This document shows, piece after piece, positions 55,499 to 63,791 of a DNA stretch of 64,000 nucleotides. Origin of the DNA: Oricola nitratireducens (GTDB lineage: Bacteria; Pseudomonadota; Alphaproteobacteria; Rhizobiales; Rhizobiaceae); assembly GCF_014904745.1 (NCBI RefSeq), contig NZ_JACZCS010000008.1, positions 248,001-312,000 of the forward strand. The letters are read 5' to 3'. Numbering within the stretch: the first letter of the stretch is position 1; every line of letters starts with the position of its first letter. Both the position numbers and the translations under genes were made by a program. The notes below the pieces were generated by a model. The model did not search any database. It worked only from the letters and a program-made list of their open reading frames with translations, and was not told the origin of the DNA.

Positions 55499-56629
55499 GT
55501 GGCAGATCAATCATCGAAAGCACAGAGACGAACCGGGTGGATAGCGCCCGAGCTTTGCCTCTGGCACCACACACAGAACTGGGCCGGCTTCTTCGAACCG
55601 GACATGGCGGTGCAACCCGGCGAGCACTTCGAAAACGCAGAGACGAAGCGGCGGTTGAAGAACCTGATCGACGTCTGCGGCCTTCATGACGCACTCACCG
55701 ACATCCCGCCCCGAATTGCCGAAGATGCGGACCTGCTGTCCGTCCATTCCCGGGCGCATCTCGATCACCTCGAAGCCGTGTGCACTGGCGGCGGTGGCGA
55801 CATGGGCGCACTGACGCCCGGCGGTCGAAGCGCCTTTCAGATTGCGCGGCTGGGCGCCGGAGCGGTCCTCTCGGCCGTGGATTCCGTGATCGATGGCGTC
55901 GTGGACAATGCCTATGTCCTGTGCCGCCCGCCGGGCCATCATGCCGAGCGGGAAACGGCCATGGGGTTCTGCCTGCTCGCCAATGCCGCGATCGGCATCC
56001 GTCATGCGCAGGCACGCGGCATCGGCAGGATCGCGACAGTCGACTGGGACGTTCATCACGGCAACGGCACCCAGTCCGTTTTCTTCGACGACCCGAATGT
56101 CCTGACCATTTCGCTTCATCAGGAAAACCTGTTTCCGCCCGGGTCGGGCACAATCGACGAGAAGGGCTCCGGAAGCGGCCTCGGCGCCAATCTCAACATT
56201 CCGCTGCCTCCGGGAAGCGGCTCCGGCGCCTACAGGCACGCCTTCGAGACGCTGGTGATGCCGGCGCTTGAGGATTTTGGTCCAGAGATGATTTTTCTGC
56301 CGACCGGCTACGATGCATCGGCGATGGACCCGCTCGGGACCATGATGCTCTCGTCGAGCGACTACGGCTGGATGGCCGGGCAGGTCGTTGCCTTTGCCGA
56401 GGCGCATTGCGGCGGACGCATCGTCGCCACGCACGAAGGCGGCTATTCCGCGATGCACGTGCCTTTTTGCGGCCTTGCGGTCGTCGAGGCGCTGAGTGGC
56501 GCGGAGAGCGGCGTGACGGATCCGTACGACATCCATATTCGCGGTTACGGCGGACAGCAGCTTCAGGACCATCAGCGGCACGCAATCGAAGCCGCATCGC
56601 AAGCCTTCCGCAAGGCGAGGGCGCGGTGA
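55499..56629 (+). CDS. Histone-deacetylase-like amidohydrolase (class II HDAC/HDAH type)
   Basis: A 376-aa zinc amidohydrolase of the HDAC superfamily. Charge-relay histidines H147 and H148 in CRPPGHHAERE; zinc ligands D184 and H186 in DWDVHHGNGTQ and D272 in TGYDASAMDPLG; the C-terminal EGGYSAMHVPFCGLAVVEAL keeps the catalytic-region Tyr. It resembles bacterial HDAH. GTG start with AAAAGGAACC upstream. In bacteria such enzymes remove acetyl groups from small amines or proteins. It opens an operon that continues into a Liv-type transporter and ends with a second deacetylase. Confidence 0.88.
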   Translation: MADQSSKAQRRTGWIAPELCLWHHTQNWAGFFEPDMAVQPGEHFENAETKRRLKNLIDVCGLHDALTDIPPRIAEDADLLSVHSRAHLDHLEAVCTGGGGDMGALTPGGRSAFQIARLGAGAVLSAVDSVIDGVVDNAYVLCRPPGHHAERETAMGFCLLANAAIGIRHAQARGIGRIATVDWDVHHGNGTQSVFFDDPNVLTISLHQENLFPPGSGTIDEKGSGSGLGANLNIPLPPGSGSGAYRHAFETLVMPALEDFGPEMIFLPTGYDASAMDPLGTMMLSSSDYGWMAGQVVAFAEAHCGGRIVATHEGGYSAMHVPFCGLAVVEALSGAESGVTDPYDIHIRGYGGQQLQDHQRHAIEAASQAFRKARAR

Positions 56630-56669
56630 CCAAATTATCAAATCTGAATCGATCGCAGGGAGATCAAAC

Positions 56670-57989
56670 ATGAGCGACAGTCAACCGAAGGCGCCTTCGC
56701 GCCGCAAATTCCTGAAAACCATGGGCATCTCTGCCGGGTCGACTGCCATGCTGGCGGGATTGAACCAGTCGGCGAGCGCGCAGTCTTCCGAGCCCGTGAA
56801 GATCGGATGCCCGGCGCCGTTGACGGGCATTGTCGCGGCCGATGGGATCGAGTTCCGTCGCGGTCTGGAAATGGCGGCCGAGGAAATCAACGCGGTGGGC
56901 GGTATTCTCGGCCGTCCGGTCGAGCTCGTCTTCGTCGATACCGAAAGCAAGGGAGACGATGTCGTCATCCAGGCGGCGCAGCGCCTGATCGACCGCGACA
57001 AGGCCAGCGCTCTCGTGCTGGGTTACAACCTCGAAACCGGCACGGCCCTGCATGACGTGGCCGCCGATTCCGGCATTGTCGCTATGCATTCCAATACGGT
57101 GGTGGCGCATGACGAACTCGTCCGGTCGGATCCGGAAAAATACTGGGGCATTTTCCAGTATGATCCGCCGGAAACCTTTTACGGCATCGGCTTCCTCGAC
57201 TTCGTGAAGGGCCTGGAAGACCGCGGGGAGTTCACCCGTCCGAACAACAAAATCGCGATCATCACGGGTCCCGGGACCTATTCCACCAATATCGCCAACG
57301 CGATCAAGGACAACGCCGACAAATACGGTCTGGAAGTGTCACTCTTCGAAAGCGTCAACGTGCCGATCTCGGAATGGGGTCCGACGCTCGCCAAGGTGAG
57401 GGCTGACGAACCGGCCATCATCGCGGTCACGCATTTCTACGCCGCCGACCAGGCCCAGTTCATGAACCAGTTCATGAGCCAGCCGACCAACAGTCTCGTC
57501 TACATGCAATACGGTGCGTCGCTTGCCGCCTTCCGCGACATTGCGGGCGTCAACTCGGAGGGCGTGATCTACGCGACCGTCATCGGCGCGCTGCAAGACG
57601 AAATCGGCAGCGGATTCGCCGAAAAATATGTTGGAAAATTCGGTGACACGTCATCGCCCAACGGCGGCGGCCAGACTTACCAGGCACTCCATGCATACGC
57701 CGTCGCAGCGGCGCTCGCCGGCGGTCCGGGCGAGCCATATGAGGAAGACCGGAACCGCATGGTGGCCGACCGCCTGCGCAACCTGATCTATCGTGGCCCG
57801 ATGGGCACGATGCGGATCAATCCCGACGGTCAGTCCGCATTTTGCTACCCGTCGCAGACGAACGATCCGTCGCTCGGCATGCCGCATATCTTCAGCCAGA
57901 TCCAGGACAAGGCAGTTGGCGGGGTCCTGATCGCGCCTTCGCCCTACGATGTCGGCGCGTTCAAGCTGCCGTCCTGGATGAAGGCTTGA
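56670..57989 (+). CDS. ABC transporter substrate-binding protein, Leu/Ile/Val (HAAT) family, Tat signal
   Basis: A 439-aa periplasmic-binding protein. The N-terminus APSRRKFLKTMGISAG contains the twin-arginine motif SRRKFLK (residues 10-16), so it is exported folded, unlike the Sec-dependent protein of the first Liv cluster. Mature start near ASA-QS (~37). The binding domain has KIGCPAPLTGIVAADGIEFRRGL and resembles the amide/urea (AmiC/FmdD-like) branch. It serves the downstream permeases. Acylated amines are an inferred ligand. Confidence 0.88.
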   Translation: MSDSQPKAPSRRKFLKTMGISAGSTAMLAGLNQSASAQSSEPVKIGCPAPLTGIVAADGIEFRRGLEMAAEEINAVGGILGRPVELVFVDTESKGDDVVIQAAQRLIDRDKASALVLGYNLETGTALHDVAADSGIVAMHSNTVVAHDELVRSDPEKYWGIFQYDPPETFYGIGFLDFVKGLEDRGEFTRPNNKIAIITGPGTYSTNIANAIKDNADKYGLEVSLFESVNVPISEWGPTLAKVRADEPAIIAVTHFYAADQAQFMNQFMSQPTNSLVYMQYGASLAAFRDIAGVNSEGVIYATVIGALQDEIGSGFAEKYVGKFGDTSSPNGGGQTYQALHAYAVAAALAGGPGEPYEEDRNRMVADRLRNLIYRGPMGTMRINPDGQSAFCYPSQTNDPSLGMPHIFSQIQDKAVGGVLIAPSPYDVGAFKLPSWMKA

Positions 57990-58000
57990 GTACAAGCGCC

Positions 58001-58792
58001 ATGCAGGTATCCGCCGTGACGCCTCTTCTCAAATGCCGGGGGGTCACCAAGCGGTTCGGCGCGCTGGCTGCGGTCGATGGAGTCGATCTCGATGTTTCGC
58101 CCGGCGAAACCATCGGGATCGGCGGACCGAACGGGGCCGGGAAAACGACCCTGTTCGACGTGATCTCGGGATTGCAGGCTCCGACCGCCGGAACGGTCGA
58201 ACTGTCCGGGCATTCGCTTGCCGGTCTTTCCGCCGATCGCATACTGCACAGGGGCATGGCGCGGAGCTTTCAGCTGAATTCGGGCTTCGACGGGCTGAGC
58301 GTATTCGACAACGTTCTCGCTGCGGTTGCTTTCGGCCGCCAGTCGACCAGCGGTTTTTTCCTCTCCAGCCGGAAGGATCGGGAGCGGGCCTGGTCGACGC
58401 TTGAAAGGCTGAAGCTGCAGGATTTCGCCAACGATATCGTGGAAAACGTGCCGGTTCTGGTCCGCAAGAAACTGATGATCGCCACAGCGCTCGTCAACGA
58501 ACCGCAGATATTGCTTCTCGATGAACCGGTTGGCGGGCTTACCCCGTCCGAAACGGACGAATTCATCGATCTCATCGATGGCTTGAAAACCGGCGGGCTG
58601 ACGATGATTTTCGTCGAGCATGTGATGCGGTTTCTGACTGCGCTCGCCGATCGCGCGCTCATCATGCATCAGGGCCGTATCATTTTCGACGGTCCCCCGT
58701 CGCAGATCGGAAATGACCCCATTGTCCGATCCGTGTATCTCGGGTCGGCGGTGATCGAACCGGCTGCGTCCGGCGGGGGGGCGCATCCATGA
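58001..58792 (+). CDS. Liv-type ABC transporter ATPase, LivG-like, with degenerate signature motif
   Basis: A 263-aa ATPase. Walker A GGPNGAGKTT and Walker B ILLLDEPVGGLTP are intact, and HVMRFLTAL supplies the H-loop. The signature motif between them reads ENVPVLVRKKLMIATAL, with no LSGGQ. Part of the HAAT family varies here. The ATG at 58001 gives the family length. It overlaps the LivF-like gene by 4 bases. Confidence 0.87.
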   Translation: MQVSAVTPLLKCRGVTKRFGALAAVDGVDLDVSPGETIGIGGPNGAGKTTLFDVISGLQAPTAGTVELSGHSLAGLSADRILHRGMARSFQLNSGFDGLSVFDNVLAAVAFGRQSTSGFFLSSRKDRERAWSTLERLKLQDFANDIVENVPVLVRKKLMIATALVNEPQILLLDEPVGGLTPSETDEFIDLIDGLKTGGLTMIFVEHVMRFLTALADRALIMHQGRIIFDGPPSQIGNDPIVRSVYLGSAVIEPAASGGGAHP

Positions 58793-59505
58793 CGGCTCCT
58801 TTGCTGGCTCGCGATCTGGTATCGGGCTATCACGCCCGTCCGGTGCTGCAAGGCGTTTCCGTCGAGCTCGTAGCGGGCCGGATTGCCGGGCTCATCGGGC
58901 CCAACGGACACGGGAAGACGACCCTTCTGCGCACGCTCTCCGGGTCGATCCCGCTGCGCAGCGGCAAAATCGAGATGAATGGCGAGGATGTGAGCCGCGT
59001 CCCGGTTTGCGACCGCGTCGGACGCGGGCTCGTGCACATACCGCAGGGCGACCAGCTTTTCGGCGATCTCTCCGTCGAGGAAAACCTGCGCATGGGCGCT
59101 TATCTGCGCGACGACCAGAAGGCGGTCAGGCAGACGCTGGACGAGGTGTTCACGATCTTTCCGCGGCTGGCCGAAAGGCGCAGGCAGACCGCGAGCAGCC
59201 TTTCCGGCGGCGAACGGCGGATGGCAGGCATCGGTCGCGGGCTAATGGCGGAAGGCCGGGTGCTGATGGTCGACGAGCCGTCCCTCGGCCTGGCGCCATT
59301 GGTCATCGAACAGATCTACGAAGCGCTCAGGCAGGCGGTTCAGTCGGATCGGGCCATTCTCGTGGTCGAGGAAAATCCCAGCCGGCTGCTTGGCGTCGCC
59401 GACGCGATCTACCTGATGGATGCCGGCCGCATCGTGTGGTCCGGATCGGCCGCCGAGACGGTGAATTCAAGCGATATTTTGGCAACTTACCTGGGCGGGC
59501 ACTGA
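58789..59505 (+). CDS. Liv-type ABC transporter ATPase, LivF-like
   Basis: A 238-aa ATPase with Walker A GPNGHGKTT, signature SSLSGGERRMAGIGRGLM and Walker B VLMVDEPSLGLAP. VVEENPSRLLG replaces the H-loop region, usual for LivF. It retains a full signature, so the ATP sites of the heterodimer are probably unequal given its partner. It overlaps both neighbours. Confidence 0.9.
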   Translation: MTAPLLARDLVSGYHARPVLQGVSVELVAGRIAGLIGPNGHGKTTLLRTLSGSIPLRSGKIEMNGEDVSRVPVCDRVGRGLVHIPQGDQLFGDLSVEENLRMGAYLRDDQKAVRQTLDEVFTIFPRLAERRRQTASSLSGGERRMAGIGRGLMAEGRVLMVDEPSLGLAPLVIEQIYEALRQAVQSDRAILVVEENPSRLLGVADAIYLMDAGRIVWSGSAAETVNSSDILATYLGGH

Positions 59506-60383
59506 TGGATATTTTGATCCAGATACTCGTTACCGGCCTCACACTCGGCGCTATGTATGCGTTGGCTTCGGTAGGGCTGGCGCTGATCTTCGGCACACTC
59601 GGCATGTTCAACATGGCCCACGGCCTGTTCATGACGATCGGTGCCTATGCGGCGTTCAGCCTGAGCGGTTACCTCGGACTGGTCCTGCCGGTCGGGCTTC
59701 TGATCGCCATGGCGGCGGGCGCGCTGATAGGCGTTCTGACCCATCTGCTGATCGTCCGTTTCATGCTGACCGGGCCGAATTTCGAGACGAATGTCATGGT
59801 GGCGACGGCGGGTCTCGCCATCCTGTTGCAGGACGTTCTTCTCAAGATCTTCGGCGCCTATCCCTTTACCCAGCCGGTCAAGGTGGAAGGAACGATCCGC
59901 CTCGCGGGTGTGGCCATTACCCTGCAATCGGTGGTGATCGTGGCGGTCGCGCTGGTTCTGATCTCGGCGATTGCCTTCCTGCTCCTCAGGACGCGATTCG
60001 GCATGACGATCAGGGCGACCGCCATGAATCGCGAAGCCGCGGAGCTCATGGGAGTTCGCACGACGCGCGTCTACCTGCAGGTCATGGGCCTTGCCGGAGC
60101 TCTGGCGGGCGCCGCGGGATTGATGATCTCGTCGCTGACAACTCTGTCGCCGCAGATGGGCGGCGATCCGTTGCTCAAGGCCTTCGTGATCTGCGTTGTC
60201 GCCGGGCTCGGCAATGTCTGGGGCGCAGGCATATGCGCATTCGCGCTCGGGCTCCTGGAGGCGACGGTCCAGTTCGAGTTTGGCGTGCGCTTCGGCTTTC
60301 CGGTGATGCTGCTCCTGGTGATCCTGGTGCTTGTCTGGCGGCCGCAGGGGCTCTTCGGGCGCGAGAGGGTGGTGCGGCTTTGA
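59505..60383 (+). CDS. Liv-type ABC transporter permease, LivH-like
   Basis: A 292-aa polytopic permease with LTLGAMYALASVGLALIFGTLGMFNMAHGLFMTIGAYAAF, the LivH signature region, and C-terminal LVWRPQGLFGRERVVRL. ATG 59505 overlaps the LivF-like stop by one base (TGATG). It forms the channel with the LivM-like gene. Confidence 0.9.
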   Translation: MDILIQILVTGLTLGAMYALASVGLALIFGTLGMFNMAHGLFMTIGAYAAFSLSGYLGLVLPVGLLIAMAAGALIGVLTHLLIVRFMLTGPNFETNVMVATAGLAILLQDVLLKIFGAYPFTQPVKVEGTIRLAGVAITLQSVVIVAVALVLISAIAFLLLRTRFGMTIRATAMNREAAELMGVRTTRVYLQVMGLAGALAGAAGLMISSLTTLSPQMGGDPLLKAFVICVVAGLGNVWGAGICAFALGLLEATVQFEFGVRFGFPVMLLLVILVLVWRPQGLFGRERVVRL

Positions 60384-61414
60384 TGGGCAACAACAATCTT
60401 CGCCGGCATCTGCTCGTTGCGGCACTGATCGCGCTCGCATTCGCTGTCCTGCCGCTCTTTGTGACTGAGCGGTACTTCCTCGGCGAAGTCATCATTTTTC
60501 TGATCTGGTCGATCGTTGCCGCGAACTGGAACCTGCTGATGGGCCATGCGGGTGTCTTCTCGCTGGCGCAAATGCTGTTCTTTGCGACGGGTGCCTATGG
60601 CGTCGCCGTCGCCACGCAGTTCGCGGGCCTGTCTATCTGGCTTGCCATTCCGGTCGCGGCGCTCGCGGCGACGCTGCTGGCGCTGATCATAGGCGCGGCG
60701 TGCCTGCGTTTGTCCGGCGCCTATGTGGCGCTGCTCACTTACGCGATCGCGGAAATGATCCACATTCTGATCGTCACGGACACGGCGTGTTTCCGCCAGG
60801 TGGGAGGAAGTTGCCTTCAGCTTTTCGGCGGCGCTCGCGGGTTTTCGCGGTTCGAGGATTTCGGCTTCCGGCCGCTTTTGAAAGCGGACTGGATTCTCGG
60901 TAACTACTACGTCGTCTGGGCGGTTTTCGCCTTCACCATTTTTGCGCTCGTCGTCGTGATACACGGTCGTCTCGGGCTTGGATTCCGCGCCATCCGCGAC
61001 AATGTCGGATATGCCGGCAGCCGGGGCATCAACCGCCGGAAGATCCAGCTGATCGCCTTCGGCATCTCGGCCTTCCTGACCGGTCTGGCGGGCGCGGTCT
61101 ATGCCGGGCACTTCCGGTTCGCCGGGCCAAGCCTGTTCGAGTTTTCGAGCCTGATGTTCGTGCTGGCGATGGTGATCGTGGGCGGCCTTGGTTCCACCTG
61201 GGGGCCGCTCATCGGTGCCGCCGCCATCATGACCGTCGTTGAAATTACAAAGGAACTGGGCGACGCCCGGGCGATCGTGCTCGGCCTCGCCCTCATTCTG
61301 TTCGTACTCTTTCTGCCGAAGGGACTGGCCGGGAGCCTTGAGCGCTTGCAGCGCGCTACAGGGCTGTCGCGCAAACCCGGGCCCGAGGCTTCCACATCCA
61401 AGGACCCCGCATGA
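60383..61414 (+). CDS. Liv-type ABC transporter permease, LivM-like
   Basis: A 343-aa permease with WSIVAANWNLLMGHAGVFSLAQMLFFATGAYGVAVA and the loop GLGFRAIRDNVGYAGSRGINRRKIQLIAFG, both LivM hallmarks. The C-terminal tail extends beyond the last membrane segment. It overlaps the acetylpolyamine amidohydrolase gene by 4 bases, so transport and deacetylation are co-translated. Confidence 0.9.
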   Translation: MGNNNLRRHLLVAALIALAFAVLPLFVTERYFLGEVIIFLIWSIVAANWNLLMGHAGVFSLAQMLFFATGAYGVAVATQFAGLSIWLAIPVAALAATLLALIIGAACLRLSGAYVALLTYAIAEMIHILIVTDTACFRQVGGSCLQLFGGARGFSRFEDFGFRPLLKADWILGNYYVVWAVFAFTIFALVVVIHGRLGLGFRAIRDNVGYAGSRGINRRKIQLIAFGISAFLTGLAGAVYAGHFRFAGPSLFEFSSLMFVLAMVIVGGLGSTWGPLIGAAAIMTVVEITKELGDARAIVLGLALILFVLFLPKGLAGSLERLQRATGLSRKPGPEASTSKDPA

Positions 61415-62445
61415 AGATCATCTATTCCGACCTGCACAGGAAACGCCAGGCAAAGACCGAACTCTATGGTGGAGAACTGCGGCCGCCTTTCGAATGCCCC
61501 GAACGCATGGACTACATCCTCGCCGAGATCGACAAGCGCAAGTTCGGCGAGATCCTCCCGCCCAAGGAGTTCGGCATCGATCCTGTGCTCGCGGTTCACG
61601 ACAAGGCCTATATCGAGTTCCTGGAAAGGGCCTGGTCGGACTGGAAAGCACTCGGTTATGCCGGCGAAGCGGTTCCGAATGTCTGGCCGGCGCGGCGGAT
61701 GCGCTCGGACATCGTTCCCGAGCATTTCGACGCACGCCTCGGCTACTATGCACTCGCGGGCGAGACCTCTCTGAGCGAAGGAACCTGGGAAGCGGCGGTC
61801 GCCTCGAAGGATGTCGCGCTGACTGCGCTGGCGGCTGTCATGGACGGCGAACGCGCCGCATTCGGGCTTTGCCGCCCGCCCGGGCATCATGCTGCGATGG
61901 ACCAGTTTGGCGGCTATTGTTTCTTCAACAATGCGGCCGTGGTTGCTCAACAGGCCCGCGATCAGGGAATCGAGCGTGTCGCCATTCTGGATGTCGACTT
62001 TCACCACGGCAACGGAACGCAGCAGATCTTCTACGACCGCGCCGACGTGCAGTTCCATTCCATTCATGGCGACCCCCAGCACGCCTTTCCGCATTTCCTC
62101 GGATTTGCCGAAGAGAAAGGGGAAGGGGCCGGCGAAGGGCACAACTTCAACTATCCGCTCCCGCCCGGCACGGGTTTTGCCGAGTGGCGGGCCGCGCTCT
62201 CCTCGGCACTCGACGAGATCAATCGCTACAAGCCAGGTCTCTTGATCGTGTCGCTTGGCGTGGACACGTTCGAAAAGGATCCCATCAGCTTCTTCAAGCT
62301 GACGTCCGGCGACTTCGTTACGATCGGGCAGGACATTGCCGGCCTCGAGATGCCGACTCTCTTCCTGATGGAAGGCGGCTATGCGGTCGAGGATGTCGGA
62401 GTGAACACGATCAACACTGTGAGCGGATTCTGGTCATCTCATTGA
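61411..62445 (+). CDS. aphA: Acetylpolyamine amidohydrolase (APAH)
   Basis: A 344-aa zinc deacetylase that matches Mycoplana APAH closely: start SDLHRKRQAKTELYGGEL, RPPGHHAAMDQFGGYCFFNNAA with H159 and H160, zinc ligands D196 and H198 in LDVDFHHGNGTQ and D285 in SLGVDTFEKDPISFFKLTS, and Y324 in MEGGYAV. Every catalytic position is present, each shifted by one from the described APAH. It removes acetyl groups from N-acetylated putrescine, spermidine or cadaverine. Last gene of the operon. Confidence 0.9.
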   Translation: MKIIYSDLHRKRQAKTELYGGELRPPFECPERMDYILAEIDKRKFGEILPPKEFGIDPVLAVHDKAYIEFLERAWSDWKALGYAGEAVPNVWPARRMRSDIVPEHFDARLGYYALAGETSLSEGTWEAAVASKDVALTALAAVMDGERAAFGLCRPPGHHAAMDQFGGYCFFNNAAVVAQQARDQGIERVAILDVDFHHGNGTQQIFYDRADVQFHSIHGDPQHAFPHFLGFAEEKGEGAGEGHNFNYPLPPGTGFAEWRAALSSALDEINRYKPGLLIVSLGVDTFEKDPISFFKLTSGDFVTIGQDIAGLEMPTLFLMEGGYAVEDVGVNTINTVSGFWSSH

Positions 62446-62524
62446 TCGGCGCTGTCAGGACGATCAGCCTTTGAGGCAGGTCGGTTTCGTCTGACAGCAC
62501 CCACGTGAGTCTTTCGCGCCGAAT

Positions 62525-62761
62525 TCATCGGAGAGGCGTGCCTTGCCGGTCGATTCCCTTCAGCAGCATGCTGAAACCGTCGACCGGTTGGCGAATCCCG
62601 GTCAGTCGCAAAGCTTCCCACAACAGGGCGCCGTTGCTCGAAATGACGGGCAGCCCCTTTTCCTTCTCGATCGCGTCGATCCCGTTAGAAAGGTTGATTC
62701 CGGCACAGCTGAAAACGATGGCGGCGCAGCCGCTTGTATCCGTTTGACGGGCTAGCCGAAC
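62525..62761 (-). pseudogene. C-terminal remnant of an Asp/Glu racemase / maleate isomerase / arylmalonate decarboxylase-family gene
   Basis: A 78-codon open frame with no start codon and a stop just upstream reads QTDTSGCAAIVFSCAGINL, then EKEKGLPVISSNGALLWEALRLTGI and a stop. The SCAG and LPVISSNxALLW segments are the second-cysteine half and C-terminus of this family, normally ~240 residues. The N-terminal two-thirds are gone, so it is a deletion remnant. A 25-codon frame (62762-62839) directly upstream does not continue it. Confidence 0.7.
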
Positions 62762-62846
62762 CTAATGGTCCGGCGGCAGCGAACCTTGTGCCAATGCGGT
62801 TTGGCATTCGGTGTACGCCTCGGCGCGGCTCGTCGCCATCGGGTTA

Positions 62847-63158
62847 CTAGGTGGTGTCCAGGACCGGATAGGGCCGTGCATACATCACCTGGCGCGTGAT
62901 CTTAACGGGCCCGAGCATCCGCCAGATATCCGCATCCGTCAGAGGTTGAAGCGCGCCATCGGCCGCGATGGCGGCCTCAAGGTCTTCGAGACTTTCATTA
63001 TAGAGCTGAAGCGCAAGGCGCGGCGAGGCGTCATCATTCGTGTAGAAGTCACGCGCCTCCGCGGGCTGGAACAGAAGCGCCGGGATGGTTGTAACAATGT
63101 CCTGCACGCGCTGCACCTTGTCGGCGATCACGACGCCCACGATCACACCGTCGCGCAT
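62847..63158 (-). CDS. Small protein, 103 aa, possibly a truncated EthD-related gene
   Basis: MRDGVIVGVVIADKVQRVQD, then LQLYNESLEDLEAAIAADGA and PVKITRQVMYARPYPV, ending soon after. GAGGCGG upstream of ATG 63158 is a good ribosome site. The SLEDLEAAIAADGALQPL stretch reminds me of the N-terminal half of EthD-related proteins of about twice this length, which is tentative. Its end abuts the racemase remnant, which suggests a deletion joined two broken genes; a short intact protein is the alternative. Divergent from the MaoC gene. Confidence 0.5.
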   Translation of the reverse strand: MRDGVIVGVVIADKVQRVQDIVTTIPALLFQPAEARDFYTNDDASPRLALQLYNESLEDLEAAIAADGALQPLTDADIWRMLGPVKITRQVMYARPYPVLDTT

Positions 63159-63186
63159 ATGGTCCGCCTCTTGTCATCATGATCCA

Positions 63187-63209
63187 TATGTGAATATATT
63201 ATTCACATA
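63187..63209. promoter_or_regulatory. Perfect 23-bp palindrome upstream of MaoC operon
   Basis: TATGTGAATA-TAT-TATTCACATA: perfect 10-base arms around 3 bases, between the divergent 103-aa gene (start 63158) and the MaoC gene (start 63228). This is an excellent candidate operator for a GntR- or IclR-type regulator not encoded in the window. Confidence 0.7.
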
Positions 63210-63227
63210 GGAATTTTAGGAGGAATC

Positions 63228-63791
63228 ATGGGGTCGTCGTTCGCACCCACCGTCGGGGTCGCCAGCACGCATCCGCAGGACATGCCGCGCGAGCATGCTG
63301 ATCTGCCGGTGTGGAATTCAGAGAACTGGTTCTACGAGGATTGGCAGCCCGGCCACCGGATCAGGTCGTTGCGGCGGACGATCGCGGAAGGAGAGAGCCA
63401 CCTTTTCAACACGCTCGTCGTCGACATCCATCCCTATGTGCAGGACCAGATGTTCGCCGAGAAGGAAGGGATGTTCGGGCGGCGGCTCGTCGCCGGCGCA
63501 TTCGTGTTTTCGGCCGGACTCGGGCTGGTGGCGACGAACTGCGTCAACGCCTTTTCCTATGGCTATGACAAGCTGCGGTTCATCAAACCGGTGTTTATCG
63601 GCGACACGATCTACACGGTGCGCACGAATTTCGACAAGAAGCCGCGCTACGAGGAGATGGGACTGACCCGCGCCAGCTACGAGGTGTTCAAAGGCGAGGG
63701 GGAACTCGTCCTCTACTGCGAACACCTGCAGACCGTTAAATACCGCAATCCGGCCGACTTCGAAGGCCTCACCGAATCCGGAACATCATGA
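63228..63791 (+). CDS. MaoC-like (hot-dog) hydratase/dehydratase
   Basis: A 187-aa single hot-dog protein with [21 protein letters not shown] and [19 protein letters not shown], the MaoC acyl-binding regions. TAGGAGGAATC precedes the ATG, an excellent ribosome site. It overlaps the CoA-transferase gene by 4 bases. It should hydrate or dehydrate an acyl-CoA formed by that transferase. Confidence 0.85.
   Translation: MGSSFAPTVGVASTHPQDMPREHADLPVWNSENWFYEDWQPGHRIRSLRRTIAEGESHLFNTLVVDIHPYVQDQMFAEKEGMFGRRLVAGAFVFSAGLGLVATNCVNAFSYGYDKLRFIKPVFIGDTIYTVRTNFDKKPRYEEMGLTRASYEVFKGEGELVLYCEHLQTVKYRNPADFEGLTESGTS

Noticed and set aside
62762-62839. A 25-codon ORF between the racemase remnant and the 103-aa gene
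   Set aside because: Too short, no clear ribosome site and no recognisable similarity; probably a by-product of the decayed sequence.
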